In this document: one piece after another, positions 18,119 through 26,874 of the stretch
Layout: every line of letters begins with the position of its first letter
How positions within the stretch are numbered: position 1 is the first letter of the stretch
DNA from: Halobacillus aidingensis
GTDB lineage: Bacteria > Bacillota > Bacilli > Bacillales > Halobacillaceae
Direction of reading: 5' to 3'
DNA: 64,000 bases
Assembly (NCBI RefSeq): GCF_900104185.1
Contig: NZ_FNIZ01000011.1
Coordinates: 52,450 to 116,449 of the forward strand
Program-made: the position numbers and the translations under genes
Notes under the pieces: model-generated
The model's database searches: none
Seen by the model: the letters and a program-made list of their open reading frames with translations, nothing else
Told to the model about the DNA's origin: nothing

Positions 18119-19135
18119 ATGATAAAAAAATCCGTGATCTTATGTTTGGTTATTCTTTTTTTCGCCGGTTTGATCCTTCTGTTCAATCCTCCTTTAGAAG
18201 AACAGGTTGTCGAAGAGTATTCAGAACCTACCATAGAAACCGTTGGCCAACCCCAGTCTGAAAATGAAGCGGACTTTTTCTCTTTTCGTGGGTTATCCTC
18301 TGACGAATTAACGGAGGAAATGGGGGAACCGCTCAGGAAAGATCCTAGTGAATATGGATACGACTGGTGGGTTTATGGCTCTGAAGAGGAGGTCGAGATG
18401 CAATTTGGGATTCAGGACAGACAAGTAGTCACAGGGGTTCTTTTTAAGAAGGACGTGGGGCCCGTTCGTGTTCATGATGCTTACGAAGAGGTTGCTGAAT
18501 CCTATTCCTTTGAATCGTCCTATCGTCTGGATAGTGAAGGAGCTTATACACTGAAGCTGACAGAAAGGGATATCGCTGAAAGACCTGTGATTTCTTTAGG
18601 GGATCGCTGGACCGCGCAGTTATATTTTGACAACGTGACCAAAGAAATTTTTGCGATTCGGATGTTGAGGAATGATATCCTTCTGAAGCACCAACCCTAC
18701 AAAGTCGTCTATCGTGGTACCCTTCCTCTTCAAGAGGTCTTGGACGAGAAGGCATGGGGCAAAATCGAAGATGGAATGGAAGCGCAAATCCTATCCATTA
18801 CAAATGGCGTCCGTGCTCTCCATGATGCCGGTCCTCTTTTGGAGCACGAAGAAGCCTCTTTCGTCGCCTACGCACATAGCCGGGATATGGATCAAAACAA
18901 TTATTTTTCTCACTATTCCCAGAATGGAGACGGTTTGAAGGAGCGTCTGGGGGAGATTTTATATGTGCGAGCCGGGGAAAACATTGCTTCCCAATATGTA
19001 GATGCCACCGCAGCGGTCCATGGCTGGTTGAACAGTCCAGGGCACAGAAAAGCCCTGCTTGATCCTCATTACACACACCTTGGTGTCGGCGTTCACGGGC
19101 GGTATTATACACAGAATTTCTTGACTGTCCCATGA
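18119..19135 (+). CDS. ylbC: CAP/SCP-domain exported protein YlbC
   Basis: A 338-residue protein with an N-terminal signal anchor (KKSVILCLVILFFAGLILLF), a middle CAP-associated domain (about 60-215) and a C-terminal CAP domain (about 225-338) carrying AYAHSRDMDQNNYFSHYS, GENIASQYVDATAAVHGWL and NSPGHRKALLDPHYTHLGVG. It is likely on the outer face of the membrane; the activity of such bacterial CAP proteins is unsettled. ATG 18119 is used because TGAGGAG precedes it; an in-frame GTG/ATG extension upstream has no ribosome site. Confidence 0.9.
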   Translation: MIKKSVILCLVILFFAGLILLFNPPLEEQVVEEYSEPTIETVGQPQSENEADFFSFRGLSSDELTEEMGEPLRKDPSEYGYDWWVYGSEEEVEMQFGIQDRQVVTGVLFKKDVGPVRVHDAYEEVAESYSFESSYRLDSEGAYTLKLTERDIAERPVISLGDRWTAQLYFDNVTKEIFAIRMLRNDILLKHQPYKVVYRGTLPLQEVLDEKAWGKIEDGMEAQILSITNGVRALHDAGPLLEHEEASFVAYAHSRDMDQNNYFSHYSQNGDGLKERLGEILYVRAGENIASQYVDATAAVHGWLNSPGHRKALLDPHYTHLGVGVHGRYYTQNFLTVP

Positions 19136-19194
19136 ACGCCCGTTTCTTTTCTGCATAGGCTATACTGTAGTTCTTACAGTGAGGTGTAAAAGGT

Positions 19195-19560
19195 ATGAGT
19201 ACAAATGAATTGCACCCGAGCGTCCAGCAGTTCAAAGCCTTTGTCAACAAACACCCGAAAGTGAAGGGACAGTTGAGGAAAAATCATAAATTGATTCAAA
19301 GTTATTACGAGAAGTATATGATCCTCGGCGAAGATGACCCTTTTTGGGATTCCCTGCCATCTGCGAAAAAGGAAAGTTCTACAGCGAAGATGGACTGGAT
19401 CAAACAGCTGGGTGGCCTGATGGAAGAAATCAATTGGGAAGAGGTTTCAAGACAAATCGATGAACTGAACGGAGCGATTGGGCAATTTCAGCAGCTGATC
19501 ACCAACGTCAAGAAGGAATCAGGCAAAAATCAGAAGGAAATGGAATACCCTTATTACTAA
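19195..19560 (+). CDS. ylbD: Spore coat-associated protein YlbD
   Basis: A 121-residue hydrophilic protein. HPSVQQFKAFVNKHPKV and YYEKYMILGEDDPFWD are recognisable YlbD blocks; the C-terminal part is helical. The B. subtilis protein is listed among spore coat proteins. Start ATG 19195 after a GTGAGGTG sequence. ylbE, which follows in B. subtilis, is absent; the next gene is ricF. Confidence 0.88.
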   Translation: MSTNELHPSVQQFKAFVNKHPKVKGQLRKNHKLIQSYYEKYMILGEDDPFWDSLPSAKKESSTAKMDWIKQLGGLMEEINWEEVSRQIDELNGAIGQFQQLITNVKKESGKNQKEMEYPYY

Positions 19561-19640
19561 AATCAGGCAGGTGGAAAAGATCTTTCATTTCCATCTGCTT
19601 TCCTATTTGATAAGATAGAAGATGGAGGTGGACATGTACT

Positions 19641-20084
19641 ATGCTAGCTACAATGGAAATTGTCGATCTGCTGGACCACTCTGAATCGATTGGGCAGATG
19701 GTCTTGCATTCAGAGACCATGCAAGAATACCAGGAGGCTAAGACAGCTCTTGAAAATGATAAAGAGGCGCAAAGGCTCATTAAAAACTTTGCAGATATGA
19801 AAGAGCATTACGAGGATGTGCAGCGTTTCGGCCGTTATCATCCCGATTACAATACCATCATGAAAAAAGTCCGCTCTGTAAAAAGAGAGATGGATATGCA
19901 TGAGACGGTAGCTCACTTCAAAAAAGCTGAACGCAATATCCAGAAGCTTCTGGATGAAATCAGCGAAAGTGTAGCCTTTAGTGTAAGTGAGCAAATCAAA
20001 GTGCCGAAAAACGGCATGGCGCTTACCGACACAGGTTGCAGTGGAGGATGTGGAAGCGGCGGCAGCTGTGGCTGCGCTTCTTAA
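19641..20084 (+). CDS. ricF: RicF (YlbF), subunit of the Y-complex
   Basis: A 147-residue helical protein of the YlbF/YmcA family. In B. subtilis RicF works with RicA and RicT, carries [4Fe-4S] clusters, and promotes mRNA maturation by RNase Y plus competence, biofilm and sporulation entry. The family helix region spans 5-120. The C-terminal Cys-rich tail (CSGGCGSGGSCGC) can supply cluster ligands. Its TAA stop overlaps the stop of the convergent gene on the other strand within TTAA. GGAGGTGG precedes the start. Confidence 0.92.
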   Translation: MLATMEIVDLLDHSESIGQMVLHSETMQEYQEAKTALENDKEAQRLIKNFADMKEHYEDVQRFGRYHPDYNTIMKKVRSVKREMDMHETVAHFKKAERNIQKLLDEISESVAFSVSEQIKVPKNGMALTDTGCSGGCGSGGSCGCAS

Positions 20085-20410
20085 GGATCAGTAAAACGAA
20101 TACAGTCGTCGCATAAGTTCCCACAGCAGAACATTTTCCGCTGGGGAACTAAAAAGCGGACACGATAAATATAGAGCGCCTGATTCTTGCGTACATAGCT
20201 CATCGCAAGGGTCAGGCGTTTTCCTTTCATCGCTTTTGAGGCACACCACTTTAAAATTTCTTCCACATCTTTTTGTGTTGTCCCTTCTTCCGGTTGCAAA
20301 TAGACGAAAGGGATTCCAGCGACCTTTTTGAAAAATACATGAGTAATTTCGTCTGATTTCTGTAAAAGCTCTTCAAAAACAAGGGATGCCCGTTCATGGT
20401 CTGTAAGCAT
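20081..20410 (-). CDS. Small conserved-looking protein with a C-terminal Cys motif
   Basis: A 109-residue protein that I do not recognise. The start is ATG 20410 with GAGGAGG nine bases upstream; the frame is open further upstream but without a ribosome site and overlapping ylbG. The N-terminal part looks alpha/beta (FFKKVAGIPFVYLQPEEG), the middle is basic, and the last residues hold MFCCGNLCDDCIRF, four Cys in a possible metal or Fe-S site. It converges on ricF and shares four bases with it at the stops. Codon use looks like its neighbours. Confidence 0.7.
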   Translation of the reverse strand: MLTDHERASLVFEELLQKSDEITHVFFKKVAGIPFVYLQPEEGTTQKDVEEILKWCASKAMKGKRLTLAMSYVRKNQALYIYRVRFLVPQRKMFCCGNLCDDCIRFTDP

Positions 20411-20497
20411 GAACACCAACCTCCTCATTGCCGTAAGCTTTGATATTTGGTAAACTGACGTTAATCTATTATGTTCGATGGGGAGTAGAGTCAAACA

Positions 20498-20776
20498 ATG
20501 ATCCGAACAAAACGACAAGGACTAATTGTATATTTTCAACATATGAAAAACATTAGACAGATTAAGAAACATGGTCATCTGATTCACGCATCCAAGAAAA
20601 TGAAGTATGCCTTATTGTATGTGAACCAGGAAGATATCGAGTATAAAATGGAAAAGCTCGAACGCTTACCATTCGTTTCCCGTGTTGTTCCTTCCTATAA
20701 ACCCGAAGTTCGCACGGAATACGAAGGGGCGAAGCCTGACAAAGCTAAACAGTATGATTATAAGATGGGCATCTGA
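20498..20776 (+). CDS. ylbG: YlbG-family protein (DUF2129)
   Basis: A 92-residue protein with the family signatures RQGLIVYFQHMKNIRQIKKHG, KKMKYALLYVNQED and RVVPSYKPEVRTEYEG. Function unknown; it is conserved next to rsmD and coaD in Bacillaceae. Start ATG 20498. It is divergent from the small Cys-motif gene on its left and is followed by a terminator. Confidence 0.9.
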   Translation: MIRTKRQGLIVYFQHMKNIRQIKKHGHLIHASKKMKYALLYVNQEDIEYKMEKLERLPFVSRVVPSYKPEVRTEYEGAKPDKAKQYDYKMGI

Positions 20777-20783
20777 TTGCACC

Positions 20784-20820
20784 AAAAAAAGCGTCCGCTT
20801 CTTCAGCGGACGCTTTTTTG
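20784..20820 (+). terminator. Terminator after ylbG
   Basis: AAAAAAAGCGTCCGCT pairs with AGCGGACGCTTTTTT around a short loop; the symmetry allows use on both strands. Confidence 0.92.
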
Positions 20821-20848
20821 ATGTTGGCGGGTTCATGATTGCGATGTC

Positions 20849-21238
20849 TCAGCTTAATGGGGCGATGAATTTATTCATTCGAAGAATTCCAATTAAATGC
20901 TGATAAAAAAGCTCTGTTTCAGGAAAAAGGTTGGAAGGTTTGATGGTGAATTCCGCGATTTCTTTTCCTGCCTGCTCGACCATTTTTTTATACATCTCAA
21001 AGCGTTGATTCGGCTTTTCATGAGGGTTGGGGATGCCTTCCCTGCAAATATAGATCGGTTGGAATTTATCGTTATGTGCAGGCTTCATCACTAAAGATAA
21101 AGAAGCGACCGGCTCGCCATTTTTTTCGCTATAGAAAGCGATGGCATGCTGAATGCGTTCAGGCATCCGCGTCCCGAGGTCGATCAGTTCATAAATATCC
21201 GCATAACCTTCGCCAAGTTCGATGAATTTTTGTATCAT
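20849..21238 (-). CDS. DUF7147-like conserved protein of unknown function
   Basis: A 129-residue soluble protein starting MIQKFIELGEGYADIYELI, with PVASLSLVMKP and FQPIYICREGIPNPHEKPN. I recall similar Bacillus proteins of unknown function, sometimes mislabelled as methylthioribose kinase; it is far too short for a kinase and has no kinase motifs. ATG 21238 is preferred to ATG 21250 from the position of AAAGGATG. Its upstream region is occupied by repeat copy 2, so its promoter must lie within about 50 bp or in the repeat. Confidence 0.65.
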   Translation of the reverse strand: MIQKFIELGEGYADIYELIDLGTRMPERIQHAIAFYSEKNGEPVASLSLVMKPAHNDKFQPIYICREGIPNPHEKPNQRFEMYKKMVEQAGKEIAEFTIKPSNLFPETELFYQHLIGILRMNKFIAPLS

Positions 21239-21288
21239 AGATATGTACATCCTTTCTAATCAGCTCTGATACTCATTGATTATTAGTT

Positions 21289-21840
21289 ATTAAAGTATAT
21301 GGCAGGTTTCTTGAAAACTCGATTTCGAGACTTTTGTTGAGCGGATTGGGGCTGCGGGGAATAACTCGCTTTCCGCGGGAGCGCGGTGAGCCTCCTCAGG
21401 CTGACGCCTTGCGGGGTCTCACCAAGCACTCTTTTCCCGCAGGAGTCTCGCCATTCCCCTCCGCCCCTTTGCCACATGAGGTTCTCGAAATCATTTCTCA
21501 AAAAATCAGCTTGAATGATTGAGGGAAGTGGTTAATATAGACCTTTCCACAGAACGTAAAAGCTTGATAAAGAGCGCTTTATACTTCTAACAGTGGATAG
21601 TGGAAGACAAACCAACTTGGTAAAGGGGATCGTTTCACATCTATATCGAATGGGGTGGTTGGGAAGCTGCGAGACTCCCGTGGGAGAAGGAGATAGGCGA
21701 GATCCCGCAGGACGTAGTCCGAGGAAGCTTGGCGCTCCCCCACAGGAAAGCGAGTAGCTTCCCAGCCACCCCTGATGCTCAACCAGGCAACGAACCCCGG
21801 AAACATCTCGAAACTGAGTCTTCCACAATCGGGAGCTTTT
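21289..21840 (-). repeat. Composite hairpin repeat, copy 2 (alpha-II'-I'-beta)
   Basis: A complete copy, here between two divergent genes and thus the only one lying 5' of both neighbours. Terminal inverted repeats are at 21312-21330 and 21806-21824. The left end is alpha (ATTAAAGTATATGGCAGG), the right beta (GGGAGC). Module II (reverse) is a hairpin at 21348-21467 with apical stem AGGC-TGAC-GCCT; module I (reverse) is at 21652-21772. The linker has GAGCGCTTTATACTT, the reverse complement of the core in copy 1 with one change. The interior is inverted relative to the outer ends when compared with copy 1. Confidence 0.88.
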
Positions 21841-21941
21841 CTGGAATAAACAATGAGAGATAACAGAACAATCTATTAAACAATCAAATTAAAGGTAGCA
21901 CGAAAGCTTGTGCATGTAAATTGGAAAAGGAGGGGAGCAGG

Positions 21942-23288
21942 ATGAAGCGATTATGGATTCCGCTCACTTTACTTCTCAGTGTGTCCACCCTCATGCTCCT
22001 TTATCAGTGGGACCGAGCAGAAGCGGGTAGCGGAAAAGTCAGTAAGTCTCAACATCTGGACGTTTCCATGACTGTCAAAGAGAATGAGCTGCAGTTTGGT
22101 TATACATATGAACACTTAAAACCAGGAATTTACACGCTTGAGATCCCGGAAAAAGCAACAGGAATCGTGTGTTCACAAAAAGAGTCGCCCTGTCGCATAA
22201 CCAACCAAGAAACTCCCGAAATGATCTTGGAGAAGGAAGGGAAAGTTCTTGTGGAGTATACAATGCGAATGCCTGAAAACGAGGTCATCAACGACTGGCT
22301 CCTTGTGGTGAAGAAAGAGGATCGTCTGGTGCAGCCACCCTTTTCATTAACGATACAGGATTATGATGAGATGAAAGACCCATGGCTTGTTCCTACCGCT
22401 AAGAAAAGTGATATCCAAATGGAAAACCTGCGTTATTACAAGTTTTCTTCCATGGATGAAACACTGCCTCTCACAAGAAAAGGCGAAGCCTCCTTATGGA
22501 AGAAAGGAAATAGTATAGTTACATATGAAGCAGGAACAGAGCTTTCGGATGCAGTCAAACAGGAGTTACAAAGCTTTCTGAAGGGGACGGGTCCTGTTTT
22601 GATTCAGCTTGATCAATCCGATACGAAAATTTCTGACAACCTTATGAGGGTTGAAGGAAGAGATGTGAAGGAGTTGCAAGCGGAATATATTGTGGAACAC
22701 TTGAGAAAAGCCACCACAGAAGAAGATCCTTGGGAGTTAAAGATCGTCAAAGATGTTTTTACAAAGAAGAAAACAACGATGGCGAATGAAATAGCAGCCT
22801 TCCTATCAGAGGAAGAGCTCATGTTGTGGAAAAAAAGTCTGCTGCAAGCTGAAAATATCAAAGATTTAGGATTACACCTTGATGAAGCATTATCCAGCGT
22901 ATTTGGAGCAGAAACGTCCTATTTCCAAAACTATGAGGCCCCTGCAAAAGATAACCTTTACTTTGTTGAAGATCGATATGTCTTTTATCATGACCAGCTT
23001 GTCACAGAACGCATCGTTCATTATCATGGAGCGCCTTATCTTTCATTACTCGATATCAGTCGTGTGCTGGATTATGACCTTACGGAAATTGAGAAAAATG
23101 CGGTCTATCGTTTAGAGGTTCCCGGAAAGGAATATCGCTTTTATATCGATCAACCGACGTTTATCGTCAATAAAGAGAGCTTCGGGATGGGGGAGGAACT
23201 ATTGATCATGGTAGAAGATTCTCCTTATATAAAAAGGCAGGATCTTCAGGGGTTGTTGGATATAAACCTTACGACCAGTCCGAAATAA
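21942..23288 (+). CDS. Exported protein of unknown function, possible stalk-type C-terminal domain
   Basis: A 448-residue protein with a signal peptide (MKRLWIPLTLLLSVSTLMLLYQ then AEA). The mature part is mostly hydrophilic. Two Cys (VCSQKESPC) near residue 70 could form a disulfide. The last 130 residues (YFVEDRYVFYHDQLV through LTEIEKNAVYRLEVPG) resemble the beta-rich stalk domains found in Bacillales surface proteins; this is a weak impression. It has no counterpart at this place in B. subtilis. Start ATG 21942 follows AAGGAGGGG. It sits alone between repeat copy 2 and a hairpin. Confidence 0.7.
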   Translation: MKRLWIPLTLLLSVSTLMLLYQWDRAEAGSGKVSKSQHLDVSMTVKENELQFGYTYEHLKPGIYTLEIPEKATGIVCSQKESPCRITNQETPEMILEKEGKVLVEYTMRMPENEVINDWLLVVKKEDRLVQPPFSLTIQDYDEMKDPWLVPTAKKSDIQMENLRYYKFSSMDETLPLTRKGEASLWKKGNSIVTYEAGTELSDAVKQELQSFLKGTGPVLIQLDQSDTKISDNLMRVEGRDVKELQAEYIVEHLRKATTEEDPWELKIVKDVFTKKKTTMANEIAAFLSEEELMLWKKSLLQAENIKDLGLHLDEALSSVFGAETSYFQNYEAPAKDNLYFVEDRYVFYHDQLVTERIVHYHGAPYLSLLDISRVLDYDLTEIEKNAVYRLEVPGKEYRFYIDQPTFIVNKESFGMGEELLIMVEDSPYIKRQDLQGLLDINLTTSPK

Positions 23289-23299
23289 AGGCAAAAAAA

Positions 23300-23333
23300 T
23301 AGGGCCGCCCATTACGGGCGACCCCGCTTTTCT
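23300..23333 (+). terminator. Terminator-like hairpin after the exported protein
   Basis: GGGCCGCCC faces GGGCGACCC across ATTAC with one mismatch and is followed by CGCTTTTC, a weak T tract. Confidence 0.55.
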
Positions 23334-23651
23334 GAATCATCAGAGATGAAACAAAAAAGTAAAGGGAGAGGAGAAACCGGAGGAAGAGCTTATGGGGATG
23401 TAAGCCTTCTCCGTTTTCAGAAGCAGTATCATCCGCTTCAAGTGCTAGTATGTACGTTGCTGAACGACCTTATTCACTTGAAATAAAAAAATGTGCAAAA
23501 TTTTATGGCTGAATAATCTTCCAGCCAGCTCCACTGCAAGGCTCGGCTTATGCTTGTCGTGTCTCCCAGGGCACTTCCAAACCCTGTACTTCCCTGTGGA
23601 GTCTGTTTTGTGGTAGGATTATGGGGAATGCTGACAAGTGAGGTGTACAGG
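23334..23651. other. Intergenic region upstream of rsmD
   Basis: About 320 bp without a gene. It holds a second hairpin at 23379-23412 (GGAGGAAGAGCTTA facing TAAGCCTTCTCC, then GTTTTC) that may be another terminator. It also holds a GC-richer stretch at about 23520-23590 whose in-frame translation into rsmD is not conserved. The GC-rich part could be a decayed repeat, but it lacks the terminal repeats of the eight composites. No confident promoter is seen. Confidence 0.5.
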
Positions 23652-24200
23652 ATGCGAGTGATTGCTGGTGAATTTAAGGGACGTCCGTTGAAATCTGTCC
23701 CTACACATAAAACCAGACCGACGACAGATAAGGTGAAGGAAGCGGTCTTTCATGGAATCGGCCCTTTTTTCGAGGGCGGTAAAGCTCTGGATTTGTTTGC
23801 TGGGAGCGGTGGTCTCGGGATCGAAGCTTTGAGCCGTGGCGTGGATTCTTGTGTGTTCGTCGATCAACAGCAAAAAGCGATCCAAACCATTTATGAAAAT
23901 ATAAAAACGCTCGACATTAATGAGCGCACAGAAGTTTTCAAAACCGATGCCATGCGCGCGATCAAGGCGGCTGGTAAACGGGGATTGACGTTCGATTATA
24001 TTTTCCTCGATCCACCCTATAAGAAGTTATCTTATCAGGACTTAATGGAAGCGCTTTTAGAATTTGAATTGGTCGGTGAACATGCGACCATCGTTTGTGA
24101 ACACGATGCTTCAGAAAAAATACCTGAAGAAGTGGGGCGTCTGAAACGTATGAAAACCGATCATTATGGAAGTAATATCGGTGTATCGATTTTTGAGTAA
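23652..24200 (+). CDS. rsmD: 16S rRNA m2G966 methyltransferase RsmD
   Basis: SAM-dependent methylation of G966 of 16S rRNA. The 182-residue protein has the N-terminal MRVIAGEFKGRPLKSV, the TRPTTDKVKEAVF block, the SAM-binding motif LDLFAGSGGLGIEALSRG and the catalytic DPPY motif. ATG 23652 is preceded by GTGAGGTG; the 34 additional codons open upstream are not family-like. It is followed after 12 bp by coaD, the usual pairing in Firmicutes. Confidence 0.95.
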   Translation: MRVIAGEFKGRPLKSVPTHKTRPTTDKVKEAVFHGIGPFFEGGKALDLFAGSGGLGIEALSRGVDSCVFVDQQQKAIQTIYENIKTLDINERTEVFKTDAMRAIKAAGKRGLTFDYIFLDPPYKKLSYQDLMEALLEFELVGEHATIVCEHDASEKIPEEVGRLKRMKTDHYGSNIGVSIFE

Positions 24201-24689
<489 letters not shown>

Positions 24690-24695
24690 GGAAGT

Positions 24696-24740
24696 TAAAA
24701 AACGATCTCTACGGATTAAATACGTAGGGATCGTTTTTTC
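24696..24740. terminator. Bidirectional terminator between coaD and ylbJ
   Basis: AAAAACGATCTCTACG faces CGTAGGGATCGTTTTT with one mismatch. The ylbJ stop codon on the minus strand lies in the loop, so the last ylbJ codons are part of the stem. Confidence 0.9.
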
Positions 24741-25927
24741 ATTTTACGCTCACTGTTCCATTTGACCGCGATCATGAGCATGATCATGAGCAAAGTAATC
24801 GGCGGTCCATAATGGTTGAAAAATGCGAGAATGGGGGTGGTAAAGTTTTCATTAGGATTCCAGATTGGCATGCTCTGCTGTTGAAAAGGACGGTAAACGA
24901 AATACAACACATAAATCAGTCCTGCCGCAACAAAACCATGGGCAATCCTTGCCAGTGCATATGGTTTGAATCGAATATCCGTCTCAGCGAGGATGCTTGC
25001 GATTTGCGCCTGAATCGAAAACCCGTGAAAACCGAGAATAAAGCTTACGATCAAAAGCTGAGCGAGCAATGGTTCATGTGTTTCGGTAATCGCACCGATG
25101 CCTGTCGTCAATTCCAGCATGCCTGCTGTAAAAGGAACATGGAAAGTTTCTGGGAGTCCTGTATAAAAGAGCAGGTGCGAAAAAATATGAATAGCTCCCG
25201 TTTGCTTCAACAATTCTGTAAGGACGGAAAAAAGCATAATAAAACCACCGACCATAAGAAGCGTGTCCACAGATCGCGTGACCGCATCCCCCATCAATTT
25301 CCCCAGCGTCCGGCCATCCTCCAGCCGGGATTGGTGCATTTTACTGAAAGCATCTTTCCATGAAGAATAAGCCCTGTCCATGCTTCGTTCCTGATCATTT
25401 CTCTTATAAAAGCGCATGCCGATGCCCACTAGAAAATTCCCGCCGTAATGGGCGATGGCAATGAGAATGCCAAGGCTTGCATCGTGAAAGAATCCTACTG
25501 CGATCGCTCCGAAAATGAATAGCGGGCTGGAAGCGTTTGTGAAAGCAACGAGTCTCTCTGCTTCTACACGGCTCACTTGTCCTTTTTTACGAAGGTCCGC
25601 GGTCCATTTTGCACCAGAGGGATAGCCGCTTGCCATGCCCATCACCCAAACGAACCCGCCACATCCGGGGACATTGAACAATGGTCTCATGAACCGTTCA
25701 CTAAGGGCACCGAGTCCGTGGACAACACCGAATCCGATTAAAAATTCTGCGGTTATAAAAAATGGTAGAAGGGAAGGGAAGACGATTTCCCACCAAAGAT
25801 CAAGGCCCCTGAGACTAGCGGACAGGGCATCTCGTGGATATAAAATCAAGGAAACCGCAAGCGCCGAAGCGAGCAGCGTCAATGCGGCGGTTTTCAATTT
25901 GGAAATCGAGAACGCCTCCTTAGACAT
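24716..25927 (-). CDS. ylbJ: Sporulation integral membrane protein YlbJ
   Basis: A polytopic protein of about 400 residues with the nucleoside-transporter/Gate-like architecture of YlbJ, needed for spore cortex formation in B. subtilis. Recognisable blocks are LDLWWEIVFPSLLPFF, MGMASGYPSGAKWTADLRKKGQ, LVAFTNASSPLFIFGAIAVGFF and ELTTGIGAITE. The start is unusual: ATG 25927 has no ribosome site, whereas a perfect AAGGAGG lies inside the frame, eight bases before an ATT (25906) that aligns with the B. subtilis start. ATT initiation is therefore possible. Confidence 0.92.
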   Translation of the reverse strand: MSKEAFSISKLKTAALTLLASALAVSLILYPRDALSASLRGLDLWWEIVFPSLLPFFITAEFLIGFGVVHGLGALSERFMRPLFNVPGCGGFVWVMGMASGYPSGAKWTADLRKKGQVSRVEAERLVAFTNASSPLFIFGAIAVGFFHDASLGILIAIAHYGGNFLVGIGMRFYKRNDQERSMDRAYSSWKDAFSKMHQSRLEDGRTLGKLMGDAVTRSVDTLLMVGGFIMLFSVLTELLKQTGAIHIFSHLLFYTGLPETFHVPFTAGMLELTTGIGAITETHEPLLAQLLIVSFILGFHGFSIQAQIASILAETDIRFKPYALARIAHGFVAAGLIYVLYFVYRPFQQQSMPIWNPNENFTTPILAFFNHYGPPITLLMIMLMIAVKWNSERKMKKRSLRI

Positions 25928-26076
25928 GGCTGTTTTCTGTACTTCTCATCATAGGAATAGTAGAATGGGAATAGATTTCGACGCGTGCTCACAGGTTGTC
26001 TATATTCCATGTGTACGCTCATAAGGGAATGGTTTATTCCATAAAATAAACCACATGGATGAAGGAGGAATGACGA

Positions 26077-26874
26077 GTGGCGAGACCAATGATTGGATTG
26101 GCTTTAGGTTCTGGAGGGGCGCGTGGTTTTGCGCACTTGGGTGTTCTGAAGGTCCTTCGTGAACATGATATTCCCGTTGATTTCATTGCAGGGAGCAGCA
26201 TGGGAGCGCTCGTTGGCTCTTTTTTTGCTGCCGGACAAAGAATTGAAGATATGTATAAACTCGCCTTTACGTTTAAACGGAAGTACTATTTGGATTTCAC
26301 TGTCCCCAAAATGGGATTTGTACAAGGGAAAAGAATCAAGGAATACATCCGGCTTTTCACGTTCGGAAAGAACATCGAGGATTTTCAAACGCCGATGTCC
26401 ATTGTCGCAACGGATTTGTATGCCGGAGAGAAAAAAATCTTTACGACAGGTCCTGCAAGTGAAGCGGTCCGAGCAAGCATTGCGATTCCCGGGATTTTCG
26501 TTCCTGAAAAAATCGACGACCGTCTTTATATTGATGGAGGGGTCATTGATCGTGTGCCTGTCTCTGTGGTGAAAGATATGGGGGCAGCATTCATTATTGC
26601 AGTGGATTGTGCGCATTTTGATTCCGATCCAAACATTAATTCCATCTATGATGTGATCACACAGAGCATTGATATTATGCAGGATGAATTAGTTACAGCT
26701 ATTGGTGTCTCCTCTGATGCGGATGTGATGATCAAGCCGGATGTATCCAAGTTCAGCTCCCGGGCTTTTACGAAGATCCAGGAAATTGTAGAGGCGGGGG
26801 AGAAAGCAGCGGAAGATCGCATAGAAGAAATAAAGAAAAAGCTCGCTGCGTGGAAGGAGTCAAATGACGAATGA
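26077..26874 (+). CDS. ylbK: Patatin-like phospholipase YlbK
   Basis: A serine acyl hydrolase of the RssA/NTE type. The 265-residue protein shows the oxyanion-hole motif LGSGGARGFAHLGVL, nucleophile S41 in GSSMG, and the dyad Asp153 in DGGVIDRVP. It is soluble; the lipid substrate is unknown. GTG start with GAAGGAGG upstream. It overlaps ylbL by four bases (ATGA), so the two are translationally coupled. Confidence 0.93.
   Translation: MARPMIGLALGSGGARGFAHLGVLKVLREHDIPVDFIAGSSMGALVGSFFAAGQRIEDMYKLAFTFKRKYYLDFTVPKMGFVQGKRIKEYIRLFTFGKNIEDFQTPMSIVATDLYAGEKKIFTTGPASEAVRASIAIPGIFVPEKIDDRLYIDGGVIDRVPVSVVKDMGAAFIIAVDCAHFDSDPNINSIYDVITQSIDIMQDELVTAIGVSSDADVMIKPDVSKFSSRAFTKIQEIVEAGEKAAEDRIEEIKKKLAAWKESNDE

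Noticed and set aside
21842..21941. Possible riboswitch or T-box before the exported protein gene
   Set aside because: No T-box core, specifier stem or known aptamer pattern is visible in the roughly 100 bp between the repeat and the gene.
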